A stretch of 64,000 nucleotides of DNA from Rossellomorea aquimaris (GCF_020172085.1 NZ_JAIVAT010000003.1:1302001-1366000), one strand, 5' to 3'. Positions 33,625 through 42,879 are shown, counted from the first letter of the stretch. Translations and numbers: made by a program. The notes: generated by a model not told the origin, from the sequence alone.

Positions 33625-34704
33625 TCAAACTGTTACTTTATCGATTCCAAGACCCGGTTTGGCTGGAAAGGTTATCTTCCTACCTTTATACGTTATTCCT
33701 CCCACAACAATGTCTTCAGCCAGCATAAGAGGAGCATCAAAATCAAATCGGGTGATGTTTTTCCTGCTTGCAGCAAAGTGGGCCGCAGCCGTAATCCCTA
33801 GTCTGGTTTCAATCATACTGCCGACCATGCATTCGACCCCGCACACCTCTGCAAAATCATTAATTTTCTGAGCCTGGTATATTCCGCCCGCTTTCATGAG
33901 CTTTATGTTGATCAAATCTGCGCTACGTGTTTTTAACACTTCTAGTGCCTGATGTGGAGTGAAAACACTTTCGTCAGCCATTATCAAAGTATCTACACCA
34001 TCTGTTACTCTTTTCAACCCTTCTATGTCATGTGCAGGTACTGGCTGTTCAACTAATTCAATATTTAGTCCGAGGTCTTCCATTTTGCCTATCGCTTTAA
34101 TAGCAGCTTTTGATTCCCACCCCTGATTGGCGTCCAAACGGATGTTGATCTCATAACCGATTCGTTTACGAATTTCTTGAATTCTTTTTATATCGGTTTC
34201 GATATCGTCTTTTCCTACTTTCACTTTCAGCACATCGAAGCCTTTTTTCACATAAGCTGCTGCATCTTCAGCCATCTCTAACGCGCTGTTTACACTCACT
34301 GTGTAATCCGTTTCAAGCTCCTTGCGGTATCCTCCAAGAAACTGATAGAGTGGCAAGTCACATTGTTGAGCTAAGCAATCGTAAATCGCCATGTCCACTG
34401 CTGCCTTCGCGCTTGAATTTCTGACGAGTAAAGTATGTAATTGTTGAAATAGATATTCAAAGTTCAAGAGATCTTCACCTACGATCGCAGGTTTAATTAC
34501 CTGCTGGATCGACCACTCGATGCTGGATAAACTCTCTCCCGTAATCACCACGGTCGGGGGTGCTTCCCCCCAACCGACAATCCCGTTTTCGCACGTCATT
34601 TTGACGACGATGGCTTCCGCGACCTTTACGGTACGTAAGGCTGTTTTGAATGGGGTATGTAAAGGAACGGCTGTCCTGAACGTTTCAAGTTGAAGAATCT
34701 TCAT
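33625..34704 (-). CDS. ykfB: L-Ala-D/L-Glu epimerase YkfB
   Basis: 359 aa. Enolase superfamily, muconate-lactonizing subgroup: catalytic lysine in VLKVKVGK, metal ligands in RLDANQGW, VEQPVP and MADES, and the second lysine in INIKLMKAGG. It converts L-Ala-D-Glu from peptidoglycan into L-Ala-L-Glu for ordinary peptidases. The ATG overlaps the ykfA stop (ATGA). Confidence 0.94.
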   Translation of the reverse strand: MKILQLETFRTAVPLHTPFKTALRTVKVAEAIVVKMTCENGIVGWGEAPPTVVITGESLSSIEWSIQQVIKPAIVGEDLLNFEYLFQQLHTLLVRNSSAKAAVDMAIYDCLAQQCDLPLYQFLGGYRKELETDYTVSVNSALEMAEDAAAYVKKGFDVLKVKVGKDDIETDIKRIQEIRKRIGYEINIRLDANQGWESKAAIKAIGKMEDLGLNIELVEQPVPAHDIEGLKRVTDGVDTLIMADESVFTPHQALEVLKTRSADLINIKLMKAGGIYQAQKINDFAEVCGVECMVGSMIETRLGITAAAHFAASRKNITRFDFDAPLMLAEDIVVGGITYKGRKITFPAKPGLGIDKVTV

Positions 34705-35633
34705 TCAGCTTCATCCTCTCTTATACCGGATTCGATTTTTAATGTATGATCAAATGTATTCATGGTTCCAACGCTGCCAATGGGTATTGCAATATTCGGG
34801 GAAGAATGCCCGATATTAAATCCTTTCATTACAGGCTTTCCTGCACTGGAAACATGTTCTGTCAGCACCTCATCGAGAGTCAAAGAACTTTCCCGTTTCT
34901 TAGGTATACAGTTTTTAAAGTCACCAATAATGATGCCAGCAGCATCTTTGAATTTATCAGCCATTTTCAGTTGATTCACCATCCGGTCCACTTTGTAGGG
35001 TTCTTCATCTATATCTTCAATAAAAAGGATTTTCCCTTTGGTATCTACTTCAAAGGGTGTCCCCAATGTGCTGACCAACAAGGTGAGATTCCCACCAATA
35101 ACCGAACCACTCGCCTTTCCTTCCACAACTGTCTCAAGTTTTGTTTTGTCGTACGAATAGTCAACAGGTCCTGCTTGAAAAAGTTGTTGGAACGATTCCT
35201 TTGATGCTTCATGCACATCATCAAGACCGATATCCGAACTTAACATCGGTCCATGGAAGGTGACGAGACCTGTTTGTTGATGAATTGATGTATGTAAAAA
35301 AGTAATATCACTATAACCCCAGAAGATTTTCGGATTTCGGCGAATCAGTTCATAATCCAATCGTGATGCTATTCGGCCGGTACCAAATCCTCCACACGCA
35401 CAAAATATAGCTTTCACTTCCCGATCTTCAAACATTTCATGGATATCTTCTAGTCGAACTTGGTCTTCGCCTGCTAAGTATCCATATTTTTCATGGACCG
35501 ATTTCCCAAGCCTCACCTGTAATCCTAATTCTTCAAGAAATCGTATCGCTTTTTGTAAAGGTTCCATTTTGGGTGGGCTTGCCGGAGCTATAACTCCTAC
35601 CATATCCCCTTTTTTTAGTTTAGAAGGTTTCAT
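34701..35633 (-). CDS. ykfA: LD-carboxypeptidase family protein YkfA
   Basis: 310 aa. S66-peptidase features: VGVIAPASPP at the start, the nucleophile region in ACGGFGTGRI and WGYSDITFLHTS, and a C-terminal GHSSPNIAIPIG. It removes the terminal D-Ala of tetrapeptides or a related residue. The start is not clean: GTG at 35636 and ATG at 35633 lie 10 and 13 bases from AAAGGGG; both agree with the family N-terminus. The 27 in-frame codons further up fall in the inter-gene hairpin. Confidence 0.9.
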   Translation of the reverse strand: MKPSKLKKGDMVGVIAPASPPKMEPLQKAIRFLEELGLQVRLGKSVHEKYGYLAGEDQVRLEDIHEMFEDREVKAIFCACGGFGTGRIASRLDYELIRRNPKIFWGYSDITFLHTSIHQQTGLVTFHGPMLSSDIGLDDVHEASKESFQQLFQAGPVDYSYDKTKLETVVEGKASGSVIGGNLTLLVSTLGTPFEVDTKGKILFIEDIDEEPYKVDRMVNQLKMADKFKDAAGIIIGDFKNCIPKKRESSLTLDEVLTEHVSSAGKPVMKGFNIGHSSPNIAIPIGSVGTMNTFDHTLKIESGIREDEAE

Positions 35634-35658
35634 CACATTTCTCAGACCCCTTTCGTAG

Positions 35659-35723
35659 AAAAAGAGGGAGTGAACGCATGGCCAAAAAGTGCGCCTCCGC
35701 GTCCCTCCACTCATCCTCTTTTT
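35659..35723 (-). terminator. Intra-operon hairpin between dppE and ykfA
   Basis: On the minus strand AAAAAGAGG and CCTCTTTTT form the base of a long imperfect stem (also GAGTG/CACTC and ACGC/GCGT) ending in a T-run. It looks like a partial terminator or RNA-stability element after the binding-protein gene, a common way to keep substrate-binding protein in excess. Confidence 0.6.
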
Positions 35724-35729
35724 AAATCT

Positions 35730-37355
35730 CTATTTTTTATCTGCCCATTTTAATTCCATGTATCCGACGGGGTGACGGACGATGCCTGTCACATCCTCAT
35801 TTTGTAGATACACATGATTGTAAAAGTGAATCGGGATGATCGGCATTTCATCCATCAGGATTTTCTCCGCTTCATACATCATGTCAAACCGCTTCTCTTC
35901 ATCCGCTTCATTCTTCGCTTCTTGAATCAGGTTGTCATATTTCTCATTACTCCAGCCTGTTCGATTCATGGAGTGCCCTGTTTGGAAGTTCTCCAGGAAA
36001 TTGATCGGATCAGCGTAGTCCGCTAAGAATGAACTGCGGGACAATTGGAATTTCAAGGCTTTTTGTTCATCTTGGAATACGTTCCATTCCATATTGGCTA
36101 GCGAGACGTCCACACCTAGATTTTCCTTGAACATTTGTTGAAGGGCTTCTGCAATTTTTTGATGAGTGTCACTTGTGCTGTATGTTAACGTGACTTCCGG
36201 AAGTTTATCGTACCCTTCTTCTTCCATTCCTTTTTTCAAGAGGACTTTCGCTTCTTCCACGTCTGTTTTTACCAAGTCTCCATTTGCTTCACGGAAATCC
36301 TTGCCCGATGGATCTTTAAATCCTTTTGAAACAAATCCATATGCTGCTTTTTCTTTATTCTTTGTTACAAAATCGACCATTTGCTGTTGATCAACAGCCA
36401 TAGCGAATGCTTTCCTGATGTTTTGATTTTGGAAAGGCTCTTTTTCTAAGTTAAAACGGTAGAAGTACGTTCCGGCTTGATCTTCTACATTGACTTTTCC
36501 TTCATCGAACAATTGTTTACTTAGATCAGCAGGTACATCCGCCGTATCCAGTTCACCCGTCTTGTATAATTGATAATCCGTATTTGAATCGTTAACCATC
36601 GCCCAGTGAACTTTATCTAACTTTACGGAATCTTTATCCCAGTATTGATCATTCTTCTCCATAACGAAATGACTGTCATGTTCCCATTCAGTCAGCTTGA
36701 ATGGACCATTCGCAACGAAGGTATCTGCTTCTGCAAACCATTCTGGATTTTCAGTGGCAACCTTTTCATTGATCGGGAAGAAGGCTGGATTGGCAATGAC
36801 GCTCAAGAAATACGCTTGTGGACTTGTTAGAGTGACTTCGAATGTTTTCTCATCCTTCGCCATTACTTTCACATCGTCAGCGGAACCTTTTCCTGTATTG
36901 TATGCCTCTCCACCTTCAATGAAGTATCCCAGGAACGCAGCCGGAGAGCCTGTGTCGGGATTTAAAAGGCGTTTCCATGCGAATACGAAATCTCCCGCTG
37001 TGACATCATCACCATTTGACCACTTGGCATTGTCCCTAATATGGAACGTATATACTTTGCCATCTTCCGAGACATCCCACTTTTCAGCCATGGCTGCTTC
37101 CGGTTCATGATTGGCATTTAAACGTGTCATTCCTTCCATTAAGTTGTTTAGTGCCGTCCATGAGTAGGAATCAAATCCGATTGGTGGATCAAAGGATGTT
37201 GGTTCTGCCCCATTATTGAGATGAAGGACCTTACCTGCATTTTCTTTCTTGCTGTCTCCGCTGCTAGATTCACTGCCTGCATCCTTTGTAGCTGTACAAG
37301 CTGCCAGCATGAACATGAGCATTCCCACTAGAAAGACTGATAATACCTTTTTCAT
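35730..37355 (-). CDS. dppE: Peptide-binding lipoprotein DppE
   Basis: 541 aa. Lipobox MLAAC with the cysteine at 20, then an SBP_bac_5 domain: LNNGAEPTSFDPPIGFDSYS, GDFVFAWKRLLNP and the late HSMNRTGWSNEKYD. Extracellular receptor of the importer. GGGGG is seven bases before the ATG. It is followed by a hairpin that could raise its level over the ykf genes. Confidence 0.94.
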   Translation of the reverse strand: MKKVLSVFLVGMLMFMLAACTATKDAGSESSSGDSKKENAGKVLHLNNGAEPTSFDPPIGFDSYSWTALNNLMEGMTRLNANHEPEAAMAEKWDVSEDGKVYTFHIRDNAKWSNGDDVTAGDFVFAWKRLLNPDTGSPAAFLGYFIEGGEAYNTGKGSADDVKVMAKDEKTFEVTLTSPQAYFLSVIANPAFFPINEKVATENPEWFAEADTFVANGPFKLTEWEHDSHFVMEKNDQYWDKDSVKLDKVHWAMVNDSNTDYQLYKTGELDTADVPADLSKQLFDEGKVNVEDQAGTYFYRFNLEKEPFQNQNIRKAFAMAVDQQQMVDFVTKNKEKAAYGFVSKGFKDPSGKDFREANGDLVKTDVEEAKVLLKKGMEEEGYDKLPEVTLTYSTSDTHQKIAEALQQMFKENLGVDVSLANMEWNVFQDEQKALKFQLSRSSFLADYADPINFLENFQTGHSMNRTGWSNEKYDNLIQEAKNEADEEKRFDMMYEAEKILMDEMPIIPIHFYNHVYLQNEDVTGIVRHPVGYMELKWADKK

Positions 37356-37392
37356 GATTTTCCCCCTATTATTTTATTTATCTATCAAACGA

Positions 37393-38403
37393 TCAGCGAA
37401 TGGTTAAGCTGATCGATGAAAGCATGGATTGGGCTCGTTTATCCTGAAGCCAACAGTCGACATGATGTTCTTTTGATAATGTTGTCTTCCCTGGATACAC
37501 ACGGTCACATACTTCCATCGCTTTTTCACAGCGAGGGACAAAAGGGCATCCCACAGGCGGTGCAAAAAGGTCTGGTGGTGAACCGGGAATCGGAATCAGT
37601 TCTTCCCCTTCAAGATCCAGTCTTGGAACCGATCTTAGTAACCCTTGAGTATAGGGGTGCTGTGACTGATAGAAGATCTCTCTTCTGTTTCCTTCCTCGA
37701 CAATTTTCCCAGCATACATGACCGCAATTCGATCAGCAACTTGAGCGACGACGCCCAGGTCATGTGTGATTAATATGATGGAGACGCCCGTCTTTCTCTG
37801 GATCTCTTTGAATAATTCCAGTATTTGGGCCTGTATGGTAACATCAAGTGCTGTGGTGGGCTCATCGGCAATTAAGACATCCGGTTCGCATACGAGTGAC
37901 ATGGCAATCACAATCCGCTGCCGCATCCCCCCGCTGAATTGATGAGGATACTGCTTTAATCTTTCTTCGGGATTTGGAATGCTGACAAGATTCAGCATGT
38001 CCATCGCTTTTTGTCTTGCCTGTTTTTTTGAAACATCGTTATGCTGCAGAATCCCCTCCATGATTTGTTCACCAATGGTCAGTGTGGGATTGAGTGCCGT
38101 CATAGGATCTTGAAAGATCATGGAAATATCGGCTCCGCGCACTTTTCTCATTTGAGGCTCTGAGATTTTTAATAGATCTCTTGCCTTAAACAAGATTCTC
38201 CCACCCGTTATTTTTCCGGGTGGATCAGGTATCAGTCTCATGATACTCTGGGATGTTACACTCTTCCCGCAGCCGGACTCTCCAACAATCGCCAGGGTCT
38301 CCCCTTTATGTAAATCAAAGCTTACTCCCCTCACAGCCTTGACTTCTCCACCATATGTTTTAAATGAGACATGGAGATCTTGTACAGATAATACTTCGCT
38401 CAT
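37393..38403 (-). CDS. dppD: Dipeptide ABC transporter ATP-binding protein DppD
   Basis: 336 aa. Walker A GESGCGKSV, signature SGGMRQRIVIA, Walker B VLIADEP and the oligopeptide-type C-terminus with the cysteine-rich GCPFVPRCEKAMEVC. Pairs with YkfD as the second ATPase. AAGGAGG stands eight bases before the ATG. Confidence 0.94.
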   Translation of the reverse strand: MSEVLSVQDLHVSFKTYGGEVKAVRGVSFDLHKGETLAIVGESGCGKSVTSQSIMRLIPDPPGKITGGRILFKARDLLKISEPQMRKVRGADISMIFQDPMTALNPTLTIGEQIMEGILQHNDVSKKQARQKAMDMLNLVSIPNPEERLKQYPHQFSGGMRQRIVIAMSLVCEPDVLIADEPTTALDVTIQAQILELFKEIQRKTGVSIILITHDLGVVAQVADRIAVMYAGKIVEEGNRREIFYQSQHPYTQGLLRSVPRLDLEGEELIPIPGSPPDLFAPPVGCPFVPRCEKAMEVCDRVYPGKTTLSKEHHVDCWLQDKRAQSMLSSISLTIR

Positions 38404-38408
38404 GATGA

Positions 38409-39362
38409 TTACCTCCTTAGTTTCGGATCAAGTGCATCCTGCAATCCGTCACCCAACACATTGAATGAAAACATCGTCAATGAAATGAATAGTGCAGGGA
38501 AGAATAAACGCCACCAGTAACCCGATAGAATCGTAGATAAACCGTCATTTGCCATCACACCCCAGCTTGCATAGGGGGCCTGAATCCCGAGACCTAGGAA
38601 ACTTAAGAAAGCTTCGGCGAAAATGGCACTTGGGACAGTCAATGTCATCTGTACGATAATCGGGCCCATTGTATTGGGAAGTAGATTCTTTCGAATGATC
38701 CGTGCCGTCTTCGTTCCAAACGTTTTGGAAGCTAATATAAATTCATAGTTTTTAATCTGTAGCACCTGTCCCCGCACAATTCTAGCCATCCCGATCCATC
38801 CGGTCACCGTTAAGGCAACGATGATCGTAAGCAGCCCCGGACCCATCACAACCATTAATAGAATGACAACAAGCAGATAAGGTAAACCATATAAGATTTC
38901 CACAATGCGCATCATGACATTATCCGTTTTTCCACCCTTATAACCGGCAACGCCACCATACACAATCCCGATGACAAAATCGATCAGTGCTGCCATGAAA
39001 CCGACAAACAGGGATATCCGTGCGCCGTACCACGTACGGGTAAATACATCTCTCCCCAAATCATCTGTACCAAACCAGTGTTCACCAGAAGGAGACAGGT
39101 TCTGGTTAGATAGTGTTTGCTTCGTTACGTCGTGGGGAGAAATGATCGGGCCGAAAACAGCCATCACAACCAATCCGATTAAAAATACCAACCCAAGCAT
39201 GGCCAGTTTATTTTTCAGTAGACGCTTCCAGGCATCCTGCCAATAGGATAGACTCGGTCTTACCACCGCTTCAGCATCATCTTTATTCCTCTTCTTGGGT
39301 GTGAACCATTCATCCAGGACGTCTGGAGTCGGAACTGGCTCTTGTTGTTTTGGAACACCCAT
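38409..39362 (-). CDS. dppC: Dipeptide ABC transporter permease DppC
   Basis: 317 aa. A cytoplasmic N-terminus, an OppC-type first helix (LAMLGLVFLIGLVVMAVFG), five further helices and the EAA loop around EAFLSFLGLGIQAPYASWG. The ATG overlaps the dppB stop (TAATG) behind GGAGG. Confidence 0.94.
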   Translation of the reverse strand: MGVPKQQEPVPTPDVLDEWFTPKKRNKDDAEAVVRPSLSYWQDAWKRLLKNKLAMLGLVFLIGLVVMAVFGPIISPHDVTKQTLSNQNLSPSGEHWFGTDDLGRDVFTRTWYGARISLFVGFMAALIDFVIGIVYGGVAGYKGGKTDNVMMRIVEILYGLPYLLVVILLMVVMGPGLLTIIVALTVTGWIGMARIVRGQVLQIKNYEFILASKTFGTKTARIIRKNLLPNTMGPIIVQMTLTVPSAIFAEAFLSFLGLGIQAPYASWGVMANDGLSTILSGYWWRLFFPALFISLTMFSFNVLGDGLQDALDPKLRR

Positions 39363-40294
39363 TATTTCGCCTCCTTTTTATGTAATTTAATCCGCGGGTC
39401 AAGGAACCCGTATGCCAGATCGACTAAAAACAACATGATAATAAGAAATGCGCTATAAAATACCGTCGTGCCCATGATGACGGGATAATCGCGCTGATTG
39501 ATGCTTTCAACGAAATACTTTCCCATTCCAGGAATGGCAAAGATCTGTTCAATGACGAAGGTTCCTGTCAAAATCCCTGCGGCAAGTGTTCCAAGGACTG
39601 TGACAACCGGCAATAAGGCATTTCTCAAAGCATGTTTCAACACGATCTTAAAGGGGGACAGTCCTTTCGCACGTGCCGTTCGAATGTAATCCTGCGTCAA
39701 CACTTCCAACATGCTTGATCGTGTAAGACGGGCAATGATTGCCATCGGACCGGTGGCTAAGGCCAGTGTAGGAAGTATCATATGACGCCAGCTTGTCCAA
39801 GTGGCAACCGGAAAAATACCTCTATTGACGGCTAATTCCTGTATAAGTAAAGTTGCCATCACAAAGTTTGGGATCGAAATCCCAAGCACGGCAAATGTCA
39901 TCGCCATATAATCGATGATTCCGTTATGTTTAAGTGCTGCCAATACCCCCAGGATAATCCCTGAAAGAACAGCAATTACGAGGGTTGTCATCCCCAGCTC
40001 AAATGAAATCGGAAATCCTCTCCCGAGTAAGTCATTCACTGTTTGGGACGGCTGGGTGATAGATGGACCAAAATCCAACGATATTAATGATTTTAAATAC
40101 AGAAAATATTGAACCATCAACGGCTCATTTAGATGATAATGAGCTTCTAAATTTTGTTGAACTATTTCACTCGTATTGCGTTCTTCATTGAAAGGTGATC
40201 CCGGTATTGCATGCATAAGAAAAAACGTTAACGTAACAATTAGCCAAAGAGTTATGACCATGGCCAACAGTCGTTTTAATAAATATGTACTCAT
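39362..40294 (-). CDS. dppB: Dipeptide ABC transporter permease DppB
   Basis: 310 aa. OppB-type permease: LLKRLLAMVITLWLIVTLTF at the N-terminus, six helices, and the ABC-contact loop YIRTARAKGLSPFKIVLKHA. ATG 40294 has GGAAG about ten bases upstream; the GTG three codons earlier is too near the site. Confidence 0.93.
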   Translation of the reverse strand: MSTYLLKRLLAMVITLWLIVTLTFFLMHAIPGSPFNEERNTSEIVQQNLEAHYHLNEPLMVQYFLYLKSLISLDFGPSITQPSQTVNDLLGRGFPISFELGMTTLVIAVLSGIILGVLAALKHNGIIDYMAMTFAVLGISIPNFVMATLLIQELAVNRGIFPVATWTSWRHMILPTLALATGPMAIIARLTRSSMLEVLTQDYIRTARAKGLSPFKIVLKHALRNALLPVVTVLGTLAAGILTGTFVIEQIFAIPGMGKYFVESINQRDYPVIMGTTVFYSAFLIIMLFLVDLAYGFLDPRIKLHKKEAK

Positions 40295-40308
40295 TGATCT
40301 CACACTTC

Positions 40309-41133
40309 CTAACAGAATGTTGTTCTCATCGCCAATTCAGTCATGACAAGCATGGCCCTATAGGCTTCAAGGATATCCTTTGCTTTAAATTTCACTTTCG
40401 TTGTCCCTTCTTCATGAATCGTCCCCGGCATGAGACTTGCCCACTCCGCCTGTCCGTAATTTGCGAACTCAATGCAGAGCAGTGGGTGTTCAGGAGGTAT
40501 GAGAGGATCTACGTTTTGCATATTATGTATGGCTTCTTCTGTTTTCTGTTTTAATAACAGAGCTGACCTTTCTGGTGTAAGGCTCTTCGCAACAGAACGG
40601 GAAATGGTTTCCTTCACGACTGCTGTCGTTACATTGGGTATCAATGCTTCTGCCTCCAGCGCAGCCTGGTCATCCCCGGCAACCAATAACACGGGAACAC
40701 CATAATGGCCTGCAACATAAGCATTAAATCCCAGTTCACCCACCGCTACATCATTGATATACATGTTTCGAACCCCGAAGATCATGGAATGGGACATCAC
40801 CCCCTTCATGGAAGCCCTGGCATGATAGCCCACAAAAAAAGCCCCATCAAACGTCTCATCCAGTCCCTGAACCATGGAATATGGTTTTACCCCACCAGAT
40901 ATGAGCTTCGTTTCAGGGTGCAGCTTCTCAATTAAAAGATTATTCATTTGTGAATGACTATCATTCACTACCACTTCTTTACATCCCAAGTCAAAGGCTG
41001 AAGTCACTACAGCATTTGCTTCATCTGTCATAATGATTCTTCCGCGTTCATAATTATGCTTGTTTGATGACACATGTGTATGATCTACAAGACCTGTGAT
41101 ACCTTCCATATCTACGGACAAATATACGTTCAT
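40309..41133 (-). CDS. dppA: D-aminopeptidase DppA
   Basis: 274 aa, the size of B. subtilis DppA. The SxDxEG signature is S6-V-D8-M-E10-G; zinc ligands D8, E10, H60, H104 and E133 are all present, and H115 matches the catalytic histidine. It removes D-amino acids from the N-terminus of peptides such as D-Ala-D-Ala. First gene of the dpp-ykf operon. AAGGAAGG is eight bases before the ATG. Confidence 0.95.
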   Translation of the reverse strand: MNVYLSVDMEGITGLVDHTHVSSNKHNYERGRIIMTDEANAVVTSAFDLGCKEVVVNDSHSQMNNLLIEKLHPETKLISGGVKPYSMVQGLDETFDGAFFVGYHARASMKGVMSHSMIFGVRNMYINDVAVGELGFNAYVAGHYGVPVLLVAGDDQAALEAEALIPNVTTAVVKETISRSVAKSLTPERSALLLKQKTEEAIHNMQNVDPLIPPEHPLLCIEFANYGQAEWASLMPGTIHEEGTTKVKFKAKDILEAYRAMLVMTELAMRTTFC

Positions 41134-41168
41134 CTATCGTACCTTCCTTTCTTAGGTAATATTTATTA

Positions 41169-41209
41169 AATTTTCTTAATATTATAATTATTAATTCGGC
41201 ACTTTACAA
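41169..41209 (-). promoter_or_regulatory. dpp promoter with overlapping CodY box
   Basis: On the minus strand -35 TTGTAA (41204-41209) and -10 TATAAT (41181-41186) are 17 bp apart. AATTTTCTTAATATT (41169-41183) matches the CodY consensus AATTTTCWGAAAATT with two mismatches and covers the -10 edge and start site, a good place for repression. The B. subtilis dpp operon is a known CodY target. Confidence 0.75.
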
Positions 41210-41350
41210 CATTTTTTTGAATAAAAAGGAATATATTCCTATTTACATAAAATAAGGAAAAAGAACTATATTCAAATTCATCTAAGAGGCTATTTCATTG
41301 TTTTTGAATTTTTAATGGTTCATTTGGAATACCGATATTGATCAAAATGA

Positions 41351-41391
41351 AAAATGCGGTGCATTTCATAATCGAAATCACACCGCATTTT
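41351..41391. terminator. Orphan hairpin upstream of the dpp promoter
   Basis: AAAATGCGGTG and CACCGCATTTT arms, a weaker inner TTC/GAA pair, and T-runs on both strands. No gene clearly ends here: the nearest minus-strand gene (41680) has its own terminator. It may block read-through toward the dpp promoter. Confidence 0.6.
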
Positions 41392-41530
41392 TTTGTTTGT
41401 GCACATAGCATTGTTTTGAATTAGAGTATTGGATGGAGGACAAATGACTTATCGATTTTGGGACGATTTATTCCAATGGGCTTAGTTGTTGTTTAGATGG
41501 GATTATTTTTAGCAAATTGTTATTTACAGT

Positions 41531-41580
41531 TTCGCTGATATAAGCTGAATTTCGCTGATAAATTTAAAAATTCGCTGATA
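41531..41580. repeat. 20-bp-period array, three TTCGCTGATA units
   Basis: TTCGCTGATA occurs at 41531, 41551 and 41571, exactly 20 bp apart, with variable 10-bp spacers (TAAGCTGAAT, AATTTAAAAA). It lies in gene-free DNA between the orphan hairpin and the terminator at 41628. The period equals that of the array at 44691. Confidence 0.8.
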
Positions 41581-41627
41581 ACACATATTTACACTCATTT
41601 CATATCACCAAACTCACAAGATAAACG

Positions 41628-41664
41628 AAAAAGACCTGGAGGAATCGTCCCTTCAGGTCTTTTT
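41628..41664 (-). terminator. Terminator of the 59-aa gene
   Basis: AAAAAGACCTG and CAGGTCTTTTT arms with T-run on the minus strand, 16 bp after the stop codon. Confidence 0.9.
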
Positions 41665-41679
41665 ATCGGTCAATGTATG

Positions 41680-41859
41680 TTAGCTTATTTTATTCATCAG
41701 TTTTTCAGAGTGCTGAGAGCCCATCTCTGCCACTAAATCAAGCAATTCTGCCTTCGTTGTCTCATCTAGGCCTTTATAAATAAGGAAAGCTTGTGTTGCA
41801 TCAGAAGTAATCAACTTTCTGTATAACTTTGAGATTCTTTTACTCCTGTGGGTGTCCAT
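41680..41859 (-). CDS. Small basic helical protein of unknown function
   Basis: 59 aa: a basic start (MDTHRSKRISKLYRKLI), then helices with ATQAFLIYKGLDETTKAELL and LVAEMGSQHSEKLMNKIS. GAGGAGG is five bases before the ATG and a strong terminator follows, so I take it as a real gene. No family recognised; no membrane segment. Confidence 0.7.
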   Translation of the reverse strand: MDTHRSKRISKLYRKLITSDATQAFLIYKGLDETTKAELLDLVAEMGSQHSEKLMNKIS

Positions 41860-42030
41860 TAGATCCTCCTCTATAAATCCTTTCTGTTATTATAATAAAT
41901 ATAGGCTTGTTTTTTCAATATATTCTTCAAAAATTAATTATGTAACAAAAATGAATCAATCCGATTACGCATTTAAATAGGTCAACCTTGGAGGAGAAAA
42001 TAATTTTCTTAGACCTTTACACGTATGTGA

Positions 42031-42216
42031 TTATTTAAATGATAAATCAGGTGATAACTTTCCGAATTCGAGTGCTTCAAGAATGATTTCCTCAGAAAAT
42101 CCCGTATACTGAGAAAGCATTTGAATCGTAATCTTACTGGAATGACGGGAAGCCTGGTTTCTTGCCATATAGGTTTGATACAAAACAATGGAGTATCTGT
42201 CATGTATATTGAGCAA
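42031..42216 (-). CDS. Small protein, possibly HTH-like
   Basis: 61 aa from TTG 42216, or 45 aa from the ATG at codon 17. The segment KITIQMLSQYTGFSEEIILE could be a helix-turn-helix or SinI-like dimerisation helix. AGGAG lies 12 bases before the TTG, which is too far for comfort, and the ATG has no site, so the start is open. A rival frame (42009-42203) has biased, unconvincing composition. Confidence 0.4.
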   Translation of the reverse strand: MLNIHDRYSIVLYQTYMARNQASRHSSKITIQMLSQYTGFSEEIILEALEFGKLSPDLSFK

Positions 42217-42321
42217 CGATTCTCACAGCTCCTATTATTCTCTCCTCACAAGGTCGCGGGTAAAGGTTAATTACTATTTACCCAAAGCTCCTTTTTGAAA
42301 ACGTGTCTGGAAAGTCACAAT

Positions 42322-42879
42322 TTAAAGTTTTTCCTTTGTCCTCCTATTAATGTTCGTGAAATCGTATAATTTACATTCGCCATTATTAGATGAGTTCTTC
42401 AAAATATTCTTGTCTTGTGGAATGCCGTTAAAAAATGCCCCGATTGCACCTGTTGTACATCTGTGTCCGGATATTAGAATCTGTTTATTTTCTACTCCGT
42501 GATGCGATTGAAGCTCTCTCATGAAGTGTAGAATCCTTTGCATATACTGTTCAGGATCCTCCACATCATTATAATAAGAAGAATCAGGCAGTGGTCCAGC
42601 CATTTTTACCTCACCTTTTAATAATCCATCCGCCTCTCCTAAGTCATAAACGTCCAATCTAGAATCAATCAGGCACGACATGCCAGTTGAAATTTCAGCC
42701 GTTTGGATCGCTCTTTCCTGAGGGGAAGAGAATACGTAATCGAAGGTAATGTGGGACAGCTGTTGCTTTAAATCTTCAGCTTGTTTCATTCCTGCCTCAT
42801 TCAGCGGAAGTCCTCTCCTGCCCTGCAGTCTTCCCTGCTTATTTATATCCGTTTGGCCGTGTCGAATGACATAGAGCAT
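42322..42879 (-). CDS. Histidine phosphatase family protein
   Basis: 185 aa. The catalytic RHGQTDIN (residues 6-13), FSSPQERAIQTAEI and the second histidine in ISGHRCTTG identify a phosphoglycerate mutase-like phosphatase. Compared with classical members the usual E following the core is in YDLGEADG. Substrate unknown. AAAGGAA precedes the ATG by seven to eight bases. Confidence 0.85.
   Translation of the reverse strand: MLYVIRHGQTDINKQGRLQGRRGLPLNEAGMKQAEDLKQQLSHITFDYVFSSPQERAIQTAEISTGMSCLIDSRLDVYDLGEADGLLKGEVKMAGPLPDSSYYNDVEDPEQYMQRILHFMRELQSHHGVENKQILISGHRCTTGAIGAFFNGIPQDKNILKNSSNNGECKLYDFTNINRRTKEKL

Noticed and set aside
42009..42203. 64-aa frame overlapping the small HTH-like gene
   Set aside because: Composition is unlikely, no ribosome binding site, and the alternative frame reads better.
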